A DNA stretch of 64,000 nt from Arabidopsis thaliana (Eukaryota; Streptophyta; Magnoliopsida; Brassicales; Brassicaceae), in NCBI RefSeq assembly GCF_000001735.4, contig NC_003070.9, positions 19,453,971 through 19,517,970 of the forward strand, written 5' to 3'. The notes beneath the pieces are model-generated. The model made no database searches, was not told the DNA's origin, and saw only the letters and a list, made by a program, of their open reading frames with translations. This document shows, piece after piece, positions 45,312-57,997 of the stretch. The stretch's first letter is position 1. Each line of letters begins with the position of its first letter. A program made the position numbers and the translations under genes.

Positions 45312-48300
45312 ATGGTGAGTTCTGGAACCTTTCCTCCACTTTTGTGTTTTCAGATCTCGAGTGAATCCGTGTACGATTTCGATCTCGATTTCGTACATTT
45401 CTTCTGCGATTAACCGTAATTTGAGTGAGACCTTGGAATCTCAGATCGCATGTTTCTCTTCGACTTGTCTAATCTGATTCGAATTTTTGCCTGCCGATGG
45501 CGTGAATTCGAGTGTAGTCTCATGACATTTTTTTGTGTGGAATTGAGTAATGATCATGGCTGTTGCATTTTGAGAAGATCTGAAGTTTTTGGGTTTTATG
45601 CTCTTAGCTGTTGCGTACATATTTTGTTTGGTTGAATTTAACTTGTTGATCCTGGTTGATGGATTTTGGTAAAGTACTGACTACTGGTTTCTTTCTTATG
45701 GTTGAAACAGCCGCTCAGACTCGAGATCAAGGTATTGTTTCGATTTCCATTTAGTTTTTTTGAGGGATTTCTTTTTATGTCATTCGCTCTGTTTTTTTTT
45801 CGCTGTGTTGATAATTTCTTTGCGTTGTTTTTGGTTCAGAGAAAATTAGCGCAAAGGTCTGAGAGAGTTAAATCTGTGGATCTTCATCCTACAGAACCAT
45901 GGTAATTTCAAGCTTTCGCTTTGCTTTCATACTTTTGTACCGTTATTTCTGCTACTAACGACTGGGATGGTAAAAACATTGGTTTGCAGGATTCTTGCAA
46001 GTTTGTATTCTGGAACCTTGTGTATTTGGAACTACCAGACGCAGGTGGGTGAATTATTTTGATTTTCGTCATCTGTGTCCTTATGTATGTTACAGTGAAC
46101 AATTTGTGAAATGGGGTTACCAAAAATGCTACTGAAAGATTAATATCTTTCTGTAATTATGAGGTTTTGTAGTGACTTTACAGACTCTTAGGCTGTTTTT
46201 ATGATTCATGGAACTTTTTCTAATCTGAATCTTGCTTGATAATCATCAGGTGATGGCAAAATCCTTTGAGGTGACTGAATTACCAGGTATACGGCTTTTG
46301 TTCTTTTGTGTCTTTTGTTATATTGTTCAAGTTTTTGTTGTATGTACTAAGTACTCGTGTCTAGTTTGTTACTTATTCTGCTTTTTTATATTATGACTTT
46401 GCAGTTCGGTCAGCCAAGTTTGTAGCACGAAAGCAATGGGTTGTCGCAGGAGCTGATGATATGTATATCCGTGTATACAATTACAACACCATGGACAAGG
46501 TTAAAGTGTTTGAGGCTCATTCAGACTACATTAGGTGTGTGGCTGTTCATCCAACCCTTCCATATGTGCTGTCATCTTCTGATGATATGCTCATAAAGCT
46601 TTGGGACTGGGAAAAGGGTTGGGCTTGCACTCAGATATTCGAGGGACACTCACACTATGTGATGCAAGTCACATTTAATCCAAAAGACACCAACACTTTT
46701 GCCAGTGCATCCCTTGATCGTACCATAAAGGTGCTGAAATGGTCTAACATTGAAACATCATTATGGTTTAGTCCGCTTAGTCCGCTCATTCTACGTTTAC
46801 ATGCATGTTCATCTTCAGATTTGGAATCTTGGTTCCCCAGACCCAAATTTTACATTGGATGCCCATCAGAAAGGAGTAAATTGTGTAGATTATTTCACCG
46901 GTGGTGATAAGCCCTATTTAATTACCGGCTCTGATGATCACACTGCTAAGGTATGCCTCCTGTTCAATGGTCTTTTAGTTGATACATTTCTACTGGACAT
47001 TATGTGCTTTCAGGTTATTTACTAGTTGAATTTCGTGAATCAGGTCTGGGACTACCAAACAAAAAGTTGTGTACAGACCCTGGAGGGGCACACACACAAT
47101 GTATCTGCAGTATGTTTCCATCCAGAGCTTCCAATTATAATCACAGGTTCTGAAGATGGCACCGTTCGCATTTGGCATGCAACCACATACAGGTATTATA
47201 ATATTAAACAGTTTTTTTTTGTTGGACATATTATAGTAAACGCTTCTTGTATGCCTTGGCTAAACCATCTCCACTTTGGCTTCATTCTTGTGCACTTTTT
47301 CACCATTACCAATTTCTTTTATTGTCCTTCCATTTGTAATCCCAATTTCCTAATGTCTGTTTTTTCTTGCAGGCTAGAGAACACATTGAATTATGGCCTT
47401 GAGAGAGTCTGGGCAATTGGTTACATTAAAAGTTCACGCCGGTGAGTTATTAGTTTTTGGCTCCCTTCTCTTATTAATAAATTGATGCTTGTCCGAACTG
47501 TTATCCGGGAGTTGATGTTCCCTCTCATTTGATAGTGAAATACCATTCATTGAACTTTGACGATTTGTAAAACCTTGGATTCTTAGATTTGTTAGAAATG
47601 ATATTGAGAGGTCTACCTGGTTCTAGTACTCCATTGAGTTGTCCTGCAAAACCTTACCTTGTCCACATTCTCATTTCACAGGGTTGTGATCGGATATGAT
47701 GAAGGAACCATCATGGTTAAACTTGGACGAGAAATTCCTGTCGCTAGCATGGACAATACCGGAAAAATCATATGGGCTAAGCATAATGAAATTCAAACTG
47801 CAAACATCAAAAGTATTGGTGCAGATTACGAGGTACACGCCATACTTGTAACTCTTATACTGTGGCATAGGATGACCTATTTGTTTTTTGTTTTTCGCCT
47901 GATGATAAGTTTTTGTTCTGTAACTTAGGTTACTGATGGAGAAAGGTTGCCCTTGAGTGTTAAAGAGTTGGGGACCTGTGATCTTTATCCACAAGTGAGT
48001 GTTACTACAGCACTCGGTCCAATGATTTTATGATGTTGTGGCTTATTATATAGTTCATTTCGGAAAAACATTTTCTGCGTTGCTGGTATGATTGGCAAGT
48101 GCCTCAAAGTTATGGGTATCGCTAAGCCGCGTCTTCAGAATATATATCTGTTCTCACTTGATCTGTGTCTCATATGTGGGTACTCTTGAATCTCAGAGCT
48201 TGAAGCACAACCCTAATGGGAGGTTTGTCGTAGTCTGTGGTGACGGAGAATATATAATCTACACGGCTTTGGCTTGGAGAAATAGGTCATTTGGTTCTGG

Positions 48301-51300
48301 ACTGGAATTTGTTTGGTCATCCGAGGGGGAGTGTGCGGTTAGAGAAAGCTCATCAAAGATTAAAATATTTAGCAAAAATTTCCAGGTTTCTAAATCTTTT
48401 TCTCTCTGATCTAAGCCGTTCTGTTCAACCCTGTATCTATGGTTGTTGGAAGTATTATTGATACTGGTCATGGAGATAGCTATATTCGGATCTGGCTCAT
48501 TCAGAAAATACATTTTCAGGAAAAGAGGAGTATCCGCCCTACTTTTTCAGCTGAGAAGATCTTTGGAGGAACCTTGTTAGCTATGTGTTCAAGTGATTTC
48601 ATCTGCTTTTATGATTGGGCTGAATGTAGGCTGATTCAACGTATTGACGTCACTGTAAAGGTATCCCAGTTAACTTGGCTCAGTTTATTGTAAGAAGTTT
48701 ACTTCAAGACATATTTGGAATAGTGGAAACTAATATCATTGCCTTCAGTTTGAGGTTTTCCTCGTTTGTTTCTTCTCTAATTTGTAGTGTTGCTACATAA
48801 CGTTTGCAGAATCTATATTGGGCTGACAGTGGTGATTTAGTAGCCATTGCTAGTGACACATCATTCTACATCTTGAAATTCAACGTGAGGATCCTGTCCA
48901 ACAAACACTCTTATGCTGTGAATTTCTATATGCGATTCATGGATTGTCCAAGTGCTAACATGGTGTTCTTGTTATACAGCGCGACTTAGTTACCTCACAT
49001 TTTGATAGCGGAAGACCTACTGAGGAAGAAGGTGTTGAGGATGCTTTTGAGGTTCTCCATGAAAATGATGAACGTGTTAGGACAGGTATATGGGTTGGTG
49101 ACTGTTTCATTTACAACAACTCTTCCTGGAAGCTTAACTACTGTGTTGGAGGCGAGGTATTGTGCATATATGTTGGTTACTCTGATTTGGAAGTTGTTAT
49201 GAACTGGATTCTAATGATGGTTGCTAACATCGTAATACTAGGTAACCACAATGTATCATTTGGACCGCCCAATGTATTTGTTGGGATATCTTGCAAGTCA
49301 AAGTCGGGTTTTCTTGGTAGACAAAGAATTCAAGTAAGTGCTTAGATTTGTGTGTTTATATAATTGAGATTGTTCTAGAAGTTTCTGATGCTGTTCCCCT
49401 GTTTTGTGGATGCAGTGTTATAGGGTACACCTTGTTGCTAAGCCTGATTGAGTACAAGACTCTTGTGATGCGGGGTGATTTAGACAAAGCCAGTGAAATC
49501 TTACCTACAATTCCTAAAGATCAGCATAACAGGTATGCTAGATCTTAACTTCTGTGTGTGCTTGTGATTCATTCTTTATCGCACTTCTCTTGTTATGTGA
49601 TATGTCTTAGGTTTTTCATTTCTTTAGGAAGGAATATTATGATTATTTTCTCTTACAAATATGCTGTGTCTAGATCTACTGACTCTATTGTTTAACATAG
49701 TTGCACACCTATCAATGGGTGTTTCGTGGACAACTCTCTTTATTTATTTTCGGACAATTTTCGACTTGTTAGTGTTGCTCATTTCTTGGAGTCACGGGGA
49801 ATGATTGAAGATGCTCTGGAAATTGCAACAGATCCTGACTACAGATTTGAGTTGGCCATACAACTGGGTAGACTTGAAATTGCACAGGTGATATAATGTG
49901 TGATGACTAAGATACTTTTTAACTTCTTGTATAGTGGCAATATTTAAACATGTTTTTTAATTTATGCCTGTAGGAAATCGCTGTGGAAGTACAGAGCGAA
50001 TCTAAGTGGAAACAATTAGGAGAGTTAGCTATGTCCTCCGGAAAGGTATATATTTGTCTTTGTATTTCGTCCTAATGTTTTGTAATGATAAGAGACACAA
50101 AATAACCTTTCCACTAAATGGTTTATGATTTACATTATGATTCTGACATTTATTTAGAAATGTGGGAGCAACAGCAAAATCTCTGTTTCTCGTCTCCTGG
50201 ATTTGTCTTTGATGTGGGGATTTCCAACTAACTCTTTCCGTTTTTATGTCATCATGACAGCTGCAAATGGCTGAGGAATGCATGAAGTATGCGATGGATT
50301 TGAGTGGTTTGTTACTTCTTTATTCTTCTCTGGGAGATGCTGAAGGTGTAACAAAACTTGCAACACTTGCTAAAGAACAAGGGAAGAACAATGTCGCCTT
50401 TCTTTGCCTATTCATGCTGGGTAAACTGGAAGATTGTTTGCAGTTATTGGTGGAGAGGTAATTCATTAGTAGTCACTTGAGAGTTTGGAAAATCAAATTT
50501 ATGCACCTTTGGTTAACTGTGTGACAATATTTTTTCCTCAGTAACCGGATACCAGAAGCTGCTCTGATGGCACGATCATATCTTCCGAGCAAAGTTTCTG
50601 AGATAGTAGCTCTTTGGAGGAAAGATCTCAGCAAGGTTCCTTTCAAATCTTTTTAGGTTTTAGTGTAATGTGGTCAAGGAGACAAGTTGTGGGTTTAAGT
50701 TACCTTGCACTTGAATACAGGTTAATTCAAAAGCAGCAGAATCTTTGGCTGATCCTGAGGAGTACTCAAATCTTTTTGAAGATTGGCAAGTTGCTCTTTC
50801 TGTGGAAGCTAAAGCTGTAGAGACAAGGTAATCGCTGCATTTTTTTTGCTCAAGTGTGCTTTTCTCTTCCATGGTTTTTGAATCAAGCAGCGAATCGTTA
50901 ATACCTACTGCATCCACGTAGTGATAACTCCGGATTATAGATAGCGACATTCTCAGACCTCTCTTTAAAATTGTCTGTTCTCCATTTACAGGGGAGTTTA
51001 CACAGGTGCAAAAGATTATCCTAGCCATGCTGATAAATCTTCCATGACCCTCGTGGAAGCCTTCCGAAACTTGCAAGTTGAGGAAGAGGAATCACTTGAA
51101 AATGGAGATATGGATCACGAGGTGACCCATTTTCTTTTCCAATTGACTGAGTTATTTACATCTATTGTTAGTTATCTTGCGTGTTTTAGTAAGCAACAAC
51201 TGATTTATTTTTTCTTTTCTCAGGAGGTAGTAGCAGAAGAAAATGGAAATGAACAAAGGAATGAGGATGATGTAGCGGAGCATGTAGAGGAGCATCATGA

Positions 51301-51427
51301 AGAGAAAGAAGCAGAAGAAGAAGAGGGAATTGTTGATGGAGACTCTACGGATGGAGCTGTACTTGTTAATGGAAGTGAGGCTGACGAAGAGTGGGGTACG
51401 AATAATGAAGGAAACCCATCAGCCTAA
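45312..51427 (+). CDS. Coatomer subunit beta' (beta'-COP)
   Basis: Outer-coat subunit of COPI vesicles (Golgi-to-ER and intra-Golgi transport). It forms the B-subcomplex with alpha- and epsilon-COP and binds KKxx cargo signals. There are 24 coding exons; exon 1 is only the ATG (45312-45314), exon 2 is 45711-45731, exon 3 is 45840-45901, and the last is 51224-51427. The exons sum to 926 aa, normal for plant beta'-COP. Residues 1 to about 300 form the first WD40 propeller ([20 protein letters not shown]; repeated GH..V..V.FHP and SAS.D..IK.W motifs). A second propeller and an alpha-solenoid follow ([34 protein letters not shown]). The C-terminus is Glu-rich and ends [11 protein letters not shown]. 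It is one of several Arabidopsis beta'-COP genes; the exact paralogue is from memory of the gene order. Confidence 0.94.
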
Positions 51428-53081
51428 TAGCAAGTCGGTCAAGGCCAATGTTGAAAAGTCTGAAAATTTTGTCTCTGGTGATTAATTTGATTCCCCGAAA
51501 AGCCGCCTTCTAACATCTTTTTCCGTTGATGTGTGTCTGGTTTCAAGTCATTGCATTTCATAGCAACCCTTAGGAACATAACACCAATTTTGTTTTTTCG
51601 CGACATGAGTTAGGCTTTAAAAACCGAGTATACATGCTTCATCTTCTTATATAAACTAACAGTGTCTCGGGGTTTTATTGGTTGCTGATGCTGTTTTATC
51701 TTATGTGGATTTTCTTTGTTTTTTGCAGTGCTTACACCGCGTCAGTAGAGTTTACAGTTTATGGGAATGGTGAAAGTTCCAGCAACAATGGAGAGAGGTG
51801 AGAGAACTTTCATTCTTTTACTGAGGATTGAAAGGTCAAATCCGAGCAGCCTGGAACCACATTTTGAAACCATTTTGTAATAAAAGTTTGAATTTCTTAA
51901 GAAAATGAAAATCGAGTAGGACTCAGTTCTTTGCTGGAGAGACTGGAAGATTTAGATGAAAGAGAGGCTGATGAGTTTTTAAGCAAGTGTGGTCGTTCCT
52001 TTTTGTCTTTTGCACTCACAGGGAGGTTTATTATTATTATCATATGGTTTTTTTTTTTTTTTTTTTCCTACAAATATCTACTTAGATTTCATCAGATTGT
52101 TTTTTTTTTTTCCTTTTCTTTTGTCTGGCCTGTAACATGATTTTTTCACTTTTCATCGTTGCATATATAATTCTTTTGAAGACTTGATCTCTAAAAATAT
52201 ATTTATTCTCATGTTCTACTAACACTTGAAATTTTTGAACATAGGAATGTTTTGAGTTAAATATGATTTGTTGAATTCGGTCGAGGATTATGTCTAATAA
52301 AAAGTCTCAAGTATACAATGTGAATTAAGGAAATCTATAATCTCGTAACTAATTATAAATTTATAAAACAAAATTAAAAGTATATGTAATTGTTGAGTAT
52401 TTTTTCACTAAAATGTGACAAAATTATTCTGAACTCGTTAAATAAAATGTTGAGAGACGTATGTCGACGCTCTTCTTCTATTAAACCTCTTCTTCGTCTC
52501 TGGCTCAGGGCGTTAGTTTTTTTTTCCGCTTCTCTGCTACTGCTCCTTCGCGGTAAGTCTTTCCCATTTTCTCCTCGCCGGGCATTTTCGTCTAAGCTTA
52601 GGTTATCTTCATCCCCAGTTACTTTGATTTTTTTTTTTTTTTTCTTCTCGTCGTGTTGTTTGTTGTGGAAATAGTTATCGGCCATTTCTTTATTTTATTC
52701 TTGACAGTTTGTTTTGATGGTTAGGGTTTTTAGAATTTAACTCGTATTTGACCCATTTGGGTTGTGATCGAATTTTAAATCTCTTCGAATAATGGGTGCG
52801 TTGCTTTGATTACTCGGTTCTTATATTGTTGAAAGCTAGAATCAATTTGAATTTGAATCAACTCCACTAGTGCATTGGTCCCTTTCGTGCAACTCCTTTG
52901 TCTGAATCTTATACATAGATTTAGAATAGTAGATCCACTCATGTTGATTTTTTCATTACTTATTAGTAAAGTCTCTAATGCATGTCTTACATCTAAGTTT
53001 AGCTCTACTTATTTTGTTCAAGATTGTTTTTTTACCATCTTCTGCAGAAGAAGCATAGACTAAGGTTTAGGGTAGAATATA
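51428..53081. other. beta'-COP 3' region and leader/first intron of the uL22m gene
   Basis: 51428-51960 holds the beta'-COP 3' end, with a possible alternative acceptor (TTTTGCAG at 51722-51729) and exon-like sequence after it. 52030-52380 is AT-rich. The 5' UTR of the uL22m gene is at about 52450-52552, and an intron runs from GTAAGT at 52553 to TGCAG ending at 53047. This leader and intron resemble those of NUP50 (see repeat entry). Confidence 0.6.
52450..53040 (+). repeat. Leader/intron duplication, copy 1 (before the uL22m gene)
   Basis: Similar to 54990-55650. Shared landmarks in the same order: AAACCTCTT, CTTCGTCTCTG, GGCGTTAGTTTTTT, TCTCTGCTACTGCT, GGTAAGTC.TT.CCATTTTCTC, GGAAATAGTT..CGG.CATTTCTT, GATGATTAGGGTTTTT (here GATGGTTAGGGTTTTT), TTTAACTCGT, TGTTGA.TTTTTCATT and ATCTAAGTTTAGC.CTACTT. 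It covers promoter-proximal leader, donor site and much of the first intron. Confidence 0.8.
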
Positions 53082-54729
53082 ATGGCGGGTTGGCAGAAGA
53101 ATTTACAGATTGTTATTCGTCAAGTTGGTAAAAGAGTTAAGGACAGTCACATTTCCACGGCAAATTACTCTTCCACACGGAATTTGGAATCCCCTTTCTC
53201 ACAAGGTGGTGAATATTATACCATTTGAAGCTGTTTAGTTTTGATCATTTCGGTTTAGATAATGTTAAATCATTTCTGAATCTATTGTGTTCTTAGTGAA
53301 ATTTCAAAATGTCAGGTGTTATCTTGGATTTTTGTTTTAATATAGTGTTTGTGTGTTTGAGTTGAGTGGGTGATGATTTTTTTTTTTTTTCAATTTTTGC
53401 TGTTGAACTAGGTTATTTGCAGAGTCTCTTGAGATCAACCTATTCCTCAAGACCACTGTATTATCATCTACAACAACTGGTAATGCTTCTGAATCGATGT
53501 TTCTTTTGTTTTCTATTGAGACTGGAGTTTCTCGTTTCCTCTTTGATAAATTTGCTTTAGTAATTTAATATAGCAAAATTGTTGTTAGTGGGATAGGGGA
53601 AGTGATTAAATGTGCTAGTGGAATGACTACATCTGTTATCTATCTGAATTATGCGAAAAGACACATCTCCTGAAACCATTCATCTGTGGAGAACTATGTT
53701 ATCTATGGGTATGCTGCTTCATTCTTCTCTGATCTAAATCTGTATGTTTTCAGGGAATTTCTACCTCAAGACAATTGCAGGCGGGTGAGGAGCCTGTATC
53801 ATCACCTTTGTCATCTCCAGCTCTGCTGGGTAGTGGAAAAGAAGAAGAGCAGAAGATTATCCCAAAGCGTCAGAAAGTTCAGGCTGTCCTCAAGTCCATA
53901 AAGCAGGTGTGTTCTCTCTAACTCCTAGTACAGTTTTACATTTTAGATGATATGTATACATCTTGATTTGTTATATGCGCTATATAATGTGCCCAAACCT
54001 TACTTATTGCAGAGTCCTAAGAAGGTCAACTTGGTTGCAGCACTAGTCCGTGGCATGCGTGTTGAAGATGCTTTGATGCAATTGCAGGTCACGGTCAAAC
54101 GAGCTTCACAAACTGTGTACCGGGTAATCTCTGAGATTCGAGTTCAGAAACAAATCACTTTTAGAGTGTCTGGTCTACTCTCCTCTCGAGGCATTTGATA
54201 CATTTCCTCATCTAATGATACTTAGCATACAACTTGGTCTCATAATGTAGGTTATACATGCTGCGCGGGCAAATGCTACTCATAACCATGGACTAGATCC
54301 TGACCGTCTCCTTGTTGGTATGTATACTACTGATCTACCGGATCTGTGACTGACTTGTTTTGCAACACTAAAGAAGGAAACATGATATATGTCAGAGAAG
54401 GATGTATAATTCATCTAAGTTCTTTTGATATGTGTGATGCAGCGGAAGCGTTTGTTGGGAAGGGACTCTTTGGGAAGAAGGTAGCTTACCATGCAAAAGG
54501 AAGAAGCGGGATAATATCAATACCCAGGTGTCGTCTAACAGTCATAGTCAGAGAGACGACTGCAGAGGAAGAAGCTGAGATTGCAAGGCTGAAAGTTCAC
54601 AATTTTAAGAAGCTAAACAAGCGGCAGAGACAGCTGGTACCACACAAGTTGATCGAGACAAGTCCAATCTGGAACCGCAGAGGTACCAAAGGCAATCACA
54701 GGTCATCTGAGTTGGTACCGTCTCACTAA
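53082..54729 (+). CDS. Ribosomal protein uL22, organellar (mitochondrial-type)
   Basis: Large-subunit ribosomal protein L22 family member lining the peptide exit tunnel. Coding exons: 53082-53205, 53412-53479, 53754-53906, 54013-54123, 54251-54317 and 54443-54729, giving 269 aa. Residues 1 to about 60 are Arg/Ser/Gln-rich without acidic residues early on, as in a mitochondrial targeting peptide (MAGWQKNLQIVIRQVGKR). The uL22 domain is about 116-225 with SPKKVNLVAALVRGMRVEDA, LMQLQVTVKRASQTVYRVI, NATHNHGLDPDRLLV and CRLTVIVRETT. The C-terminal 50 residues are basic. Targeting is inferred from the presequence; the chloroplast L22 of plants is plastid-encoded, which favours the mitochondrion. 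It shares its leader with NUP50 downstream. Confidence 0.88.
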
Positions 54730-56008
54730 GTATCATTGTTCCGGCAACTGTAACGAGAGCTTCTCTTTTATGGTACTTGTTTGTATCGGTAATTGGTTAC
54801 TATTCCATTCAATAGATATGTTGCCAGAGACAGGAACCAAAAGAAAAGTCATTTTTCAATTTATATGAATCGAAGAAAACTGTAATCTTGTAAACATAAT
54901 TAACACGAATAACATATTTTTCAATGTGACCTTTTGTGCATAATAAAATAAAATAATTGAAGTCACACACAAATGTCGATAAAAATAAAAAAGTTGAGAA
55001 AGAGAGAGAGATACAGAGCTGGATGTTTTTTCCTCTATAAACCTCTTTTGCTTTCTCTCTTCGTCTCTGACCACTTTGGCTCCGGCGTTAGTTTTTTCCC
55101 TCTCTGCTACTGCTGCGGCTCCGGCTCCTGCTACGGTAAGTCCTTGCCATTTTCTCGTCACCGGTCACTTTCTTCGAATCTTAGGTTTCTTCATTATCGG
55201 GTTTATCGGAAATGGTTTGTCTCAGGGTTAGCTACTTTGATTCTAGGGTTTTGTCATGCTCTTGTTTGTTCTGGAAATAGTTTCCGGTCATTTCTTTTAT
55301 TTTGGTTCTTGATAGTTGCTTTGATGATTAGGGTTTTTGGTATTTAACTCGTGTTGAGATCGAGTTTCAGATTTTTTCTTCACTCATCGAATAATTTCTG
55401 AAGATGCTTTGGGGTTTACTCGATTGTTGCAGCTAACAGGAGTTTCTCTTAAATTTGATAGGTTCCTAAAATCGAATTTGGGTTTTTGTTTCCTCCGATT
55501 TAAAATCTCTTTTCATCTAGGTTTATAGATTTGAGGATAATAACAAAGTCACTGATGTTGAATTTTTCATTGGTTTTAGATTTATAAGTCACTGTATTTG
55601 CATTTCTTATATCTAAGTTTAGCCCTACTTCTTCTGTTCCTTACCTTGGAGTGTTAACATATAATTAGCTGTCTTCTTTGAATACATTTTAAGGCTTTCT
55701 GGATATTTGCATAAGGTAACGAGCAGCCTCTGTAGTTTTCACTTTCCATTGCATTGTCATGTTAAAGCTTTTGTCTTCTTAGATTTGGCATTACTCATCA
55801 TCATCTGTGGCTGCAAACTGATCCGGTGTGTGTGTTTTACCTTTGGAACGGTGTTTTGCATTGTAATGTTTTATCTCTGTTTTCAAAAATTGGATTTTTA
55901 TCTGTTATTATCTTTGAAGGGTATTGTTTCATTGGACTTTCTTTGTTTGTCTGTGTTTTTTTATTAGGTATTTGACAAGTGTGTTGACATTCTCTCATAA
56001 CAATTCAA
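54730..56008. other. NUP50 promoter, leader exon and first intron
   Basis: 3' flank of the uL22m gene, then the NUP50 5' UTR exon (about 55030-55135), and an intron from GTAAGT at 55136 to TTATTAG ending at 55967. The 5' half is a duplicate of the uL22m leader. Confidence 0.65.
54990..55650 (+). repeat. Leader/intron duplication, copy 2 (before NUP50)
   Basis: Counterpart of 52450-53040. Same order of shared blocks from the CT-rich leader through the GTAAGTCCTTGCCATTTTCTCG donor region to the TATATCTAAGTTTAGCCCTACTT block. The intron 3' halves of the two genes no longer align by eye. Confidence 0.8.
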
Positions 56009-57331
56009 ATGGGTGACTCGGAAAACGTTCAGCAACCTTCAAAAAAGAGAGGTGCCTTGAAGCAGCTGTCTCGTGATAATCCAGGTCTTGATGATGATGA
56101 TGATTCAGCTGAACTTGAGAGTGGAACTTTCAAGAAGGCCAGTGATGAGGTTTTGGCTAGTAGAAGAATTGTCAGAGTTAAGCGCAAAGAGCCATCTGCT
56201 GCTCCAGTTGCAGCATCCAATCCATTTGCTGGAATTCAGTTGGTCCCTACGACTGCACCTGCTTCAACCCCTGTGGGAACAAATGCACCTCTGGCTGAGT
56301 CAAAATTGGCTCCAGCTGAAGCAGTAGTTGAGGACAATCAAAAAGCAAGTGATATTGAGGAGGGCGATGAAGTTGACAGTAAGAAGGTTGATGTCAAAGA
56401 TGCTGTTGGGGAAGAGACTGAAAAGACTAAAGATAAGGATGATAATCATTGTGGAAAGAGTGCTGATGTCCAAGTTGCGGCTACAGAAGTAGCTCAGATG
56501 GTCTCATGTGACACAAACGTTTGCAACAACGCTGTTGAAGGAACAGACCAAACTGATTTTCCTCTTGAGAAGGATTCAGGAGGTGATCAGGCTGAGAAAA
56601 AAGAAAAAGAAGGCAACGGAATTGAGGAAGCAGATAAGAATGGCGATAATGGTGCTTTCAGCTCATTCCAACAGCATTCAAGTAACAAAAACGCATTCAC
56701 CGGACTTGCCAGTACAGAGGCTTCAGGGTCTTCGTTCTCATTTGGTTTGGTTTCTCAGGATGGTTCAACTGGTACTGGGTCTCTCTTTGGCTTTGGCCTT
56801 CCAAGCAGCAATAGCTCTTCTATATTCGGTGCAACTGGATCGTCCATTATCAAGAAGAGTGAAGGTAGTGGGTTTCCGCCAAAGCAAGAGGTTTCCACAG
56901 AAACAGGTGAAGAGAATGAGAAAGTTGCCTTCTCAGCTGACTCGATCATGTTCGAATATCTTGATGGAGGATGGAAAGAGCGTGGAAAAGGAGAACTCAA
57001 GGTAAACGTCTCCAGTAATGATGGTAAAGCAAGATTAGTTATGAGAGCTAAAGGAAACTACAGATTGATCTTAAACGCGAGTCTTTACCCAGAGATGAAA
57101 CTTGCAAACATGGATAAAAAGGGAATCACATTCGCTTGTGTGAATAGTGTAAGCGAAGGCAAAGAAGGTCTCTCTACATTTGCACTGAAGTTCAAAGACC
57201 CGACAATTGTTGAAGAGTTTCGTGTAGCCATTGACAAACACAAAGATAGTAAACCAATGGAGAAAGCAGCAGAAAAATCAGCTCTTCCTCTGAAGACACC
57301 TGAGAACTCTCCAACAGCTACAGATACTTGA
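56009..57331 (+). CDS. NUP50A: Nucleoporin NUP50 with C-terminal Ran-binding domain
   Basis: Nuclear pore basket-associated nucleoporin that binds importin-alpha and Ran and helps recycle import complexes. Single coding exon, 440 aa. The N-terminus has the NUP50 motif [20 protein letters not shown] followed by [13 protein letters not shown], the predicted importin-alpha binding segment. The middle is disordered and acidic, then carries FG motifs ([27 protein letters not shown]; about 245-278). The RanBD1 domain runs from about 300 to 415, with [51 protein letters not shown] and [14 protein letters not shown]. The coding region lacks introns, but one lies in the 5' leader. The A/B paralogue is from memory. 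Confidence 0.9.
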
Positions 57332-57997
57332 AGAAAAGGTAAAAAGAAAAAAAGAAAAAACATGTAGAAACACTTCTCTCGTCTCTCTCGTCTCTCTTGT
57401 CTTTTGTCTTGTCTTGTTACTTCCAAGTAGTTGAATTTTGAGGCAGAGGAAAACTAAAATATTTGGAGAAGTTTGTTGTTTTTTTTACACAGTTGTTGAG
57501 ACTTTTTGGTTACATGTTTCTGTTTGTAGAAGGAAACCATATATGACTTAAATCTGCATCCTTGATTTCTTTTTATGTTCCACCATATGAATGTGACTGG
57601 ACCAGATAGGTTTCAAATTGGTCCTGAGATTTTAAGGGCTTAAGATGTGTTCTTCAAATCGTAGATTAATCGTGTTGTCAATTAATCTGGATTTGTAAAG
57701 CTGGGTTTATAAAGATCGGTATAAAATTGATCTAAGATTCACAGAGTACAAAGTTGGTGGGTTTGGGTTACTGAGAAAATTTGACATGTGTTAGTACTGT
57801 AGTTATGTTGCTAGAGTGTTTTGATTAAAGAGGTTAGTAGTTGGGAAAAGCAGAGCCTGAAAATAGAAGTGAAACACGAATAAAACAGCAAAAGTTTAAC
57901 AGAAGAAAGATGAAAGGTCAATGTTTTGAGAGTTACATAGAATGATGAAACATTGTTGCCAAACCAGGGGGTAGTTGAGACCTGCTGCGCACAGAGG
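57332..57997. other. NUP50 3' flank
   Basis: 3' UTR of NUP50 (a GTCTCT/CTTGTCTT-rich stretch near 57375-57420) and spacer to the NYN-like pseudogene. No gene. Confidence 0.5.
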
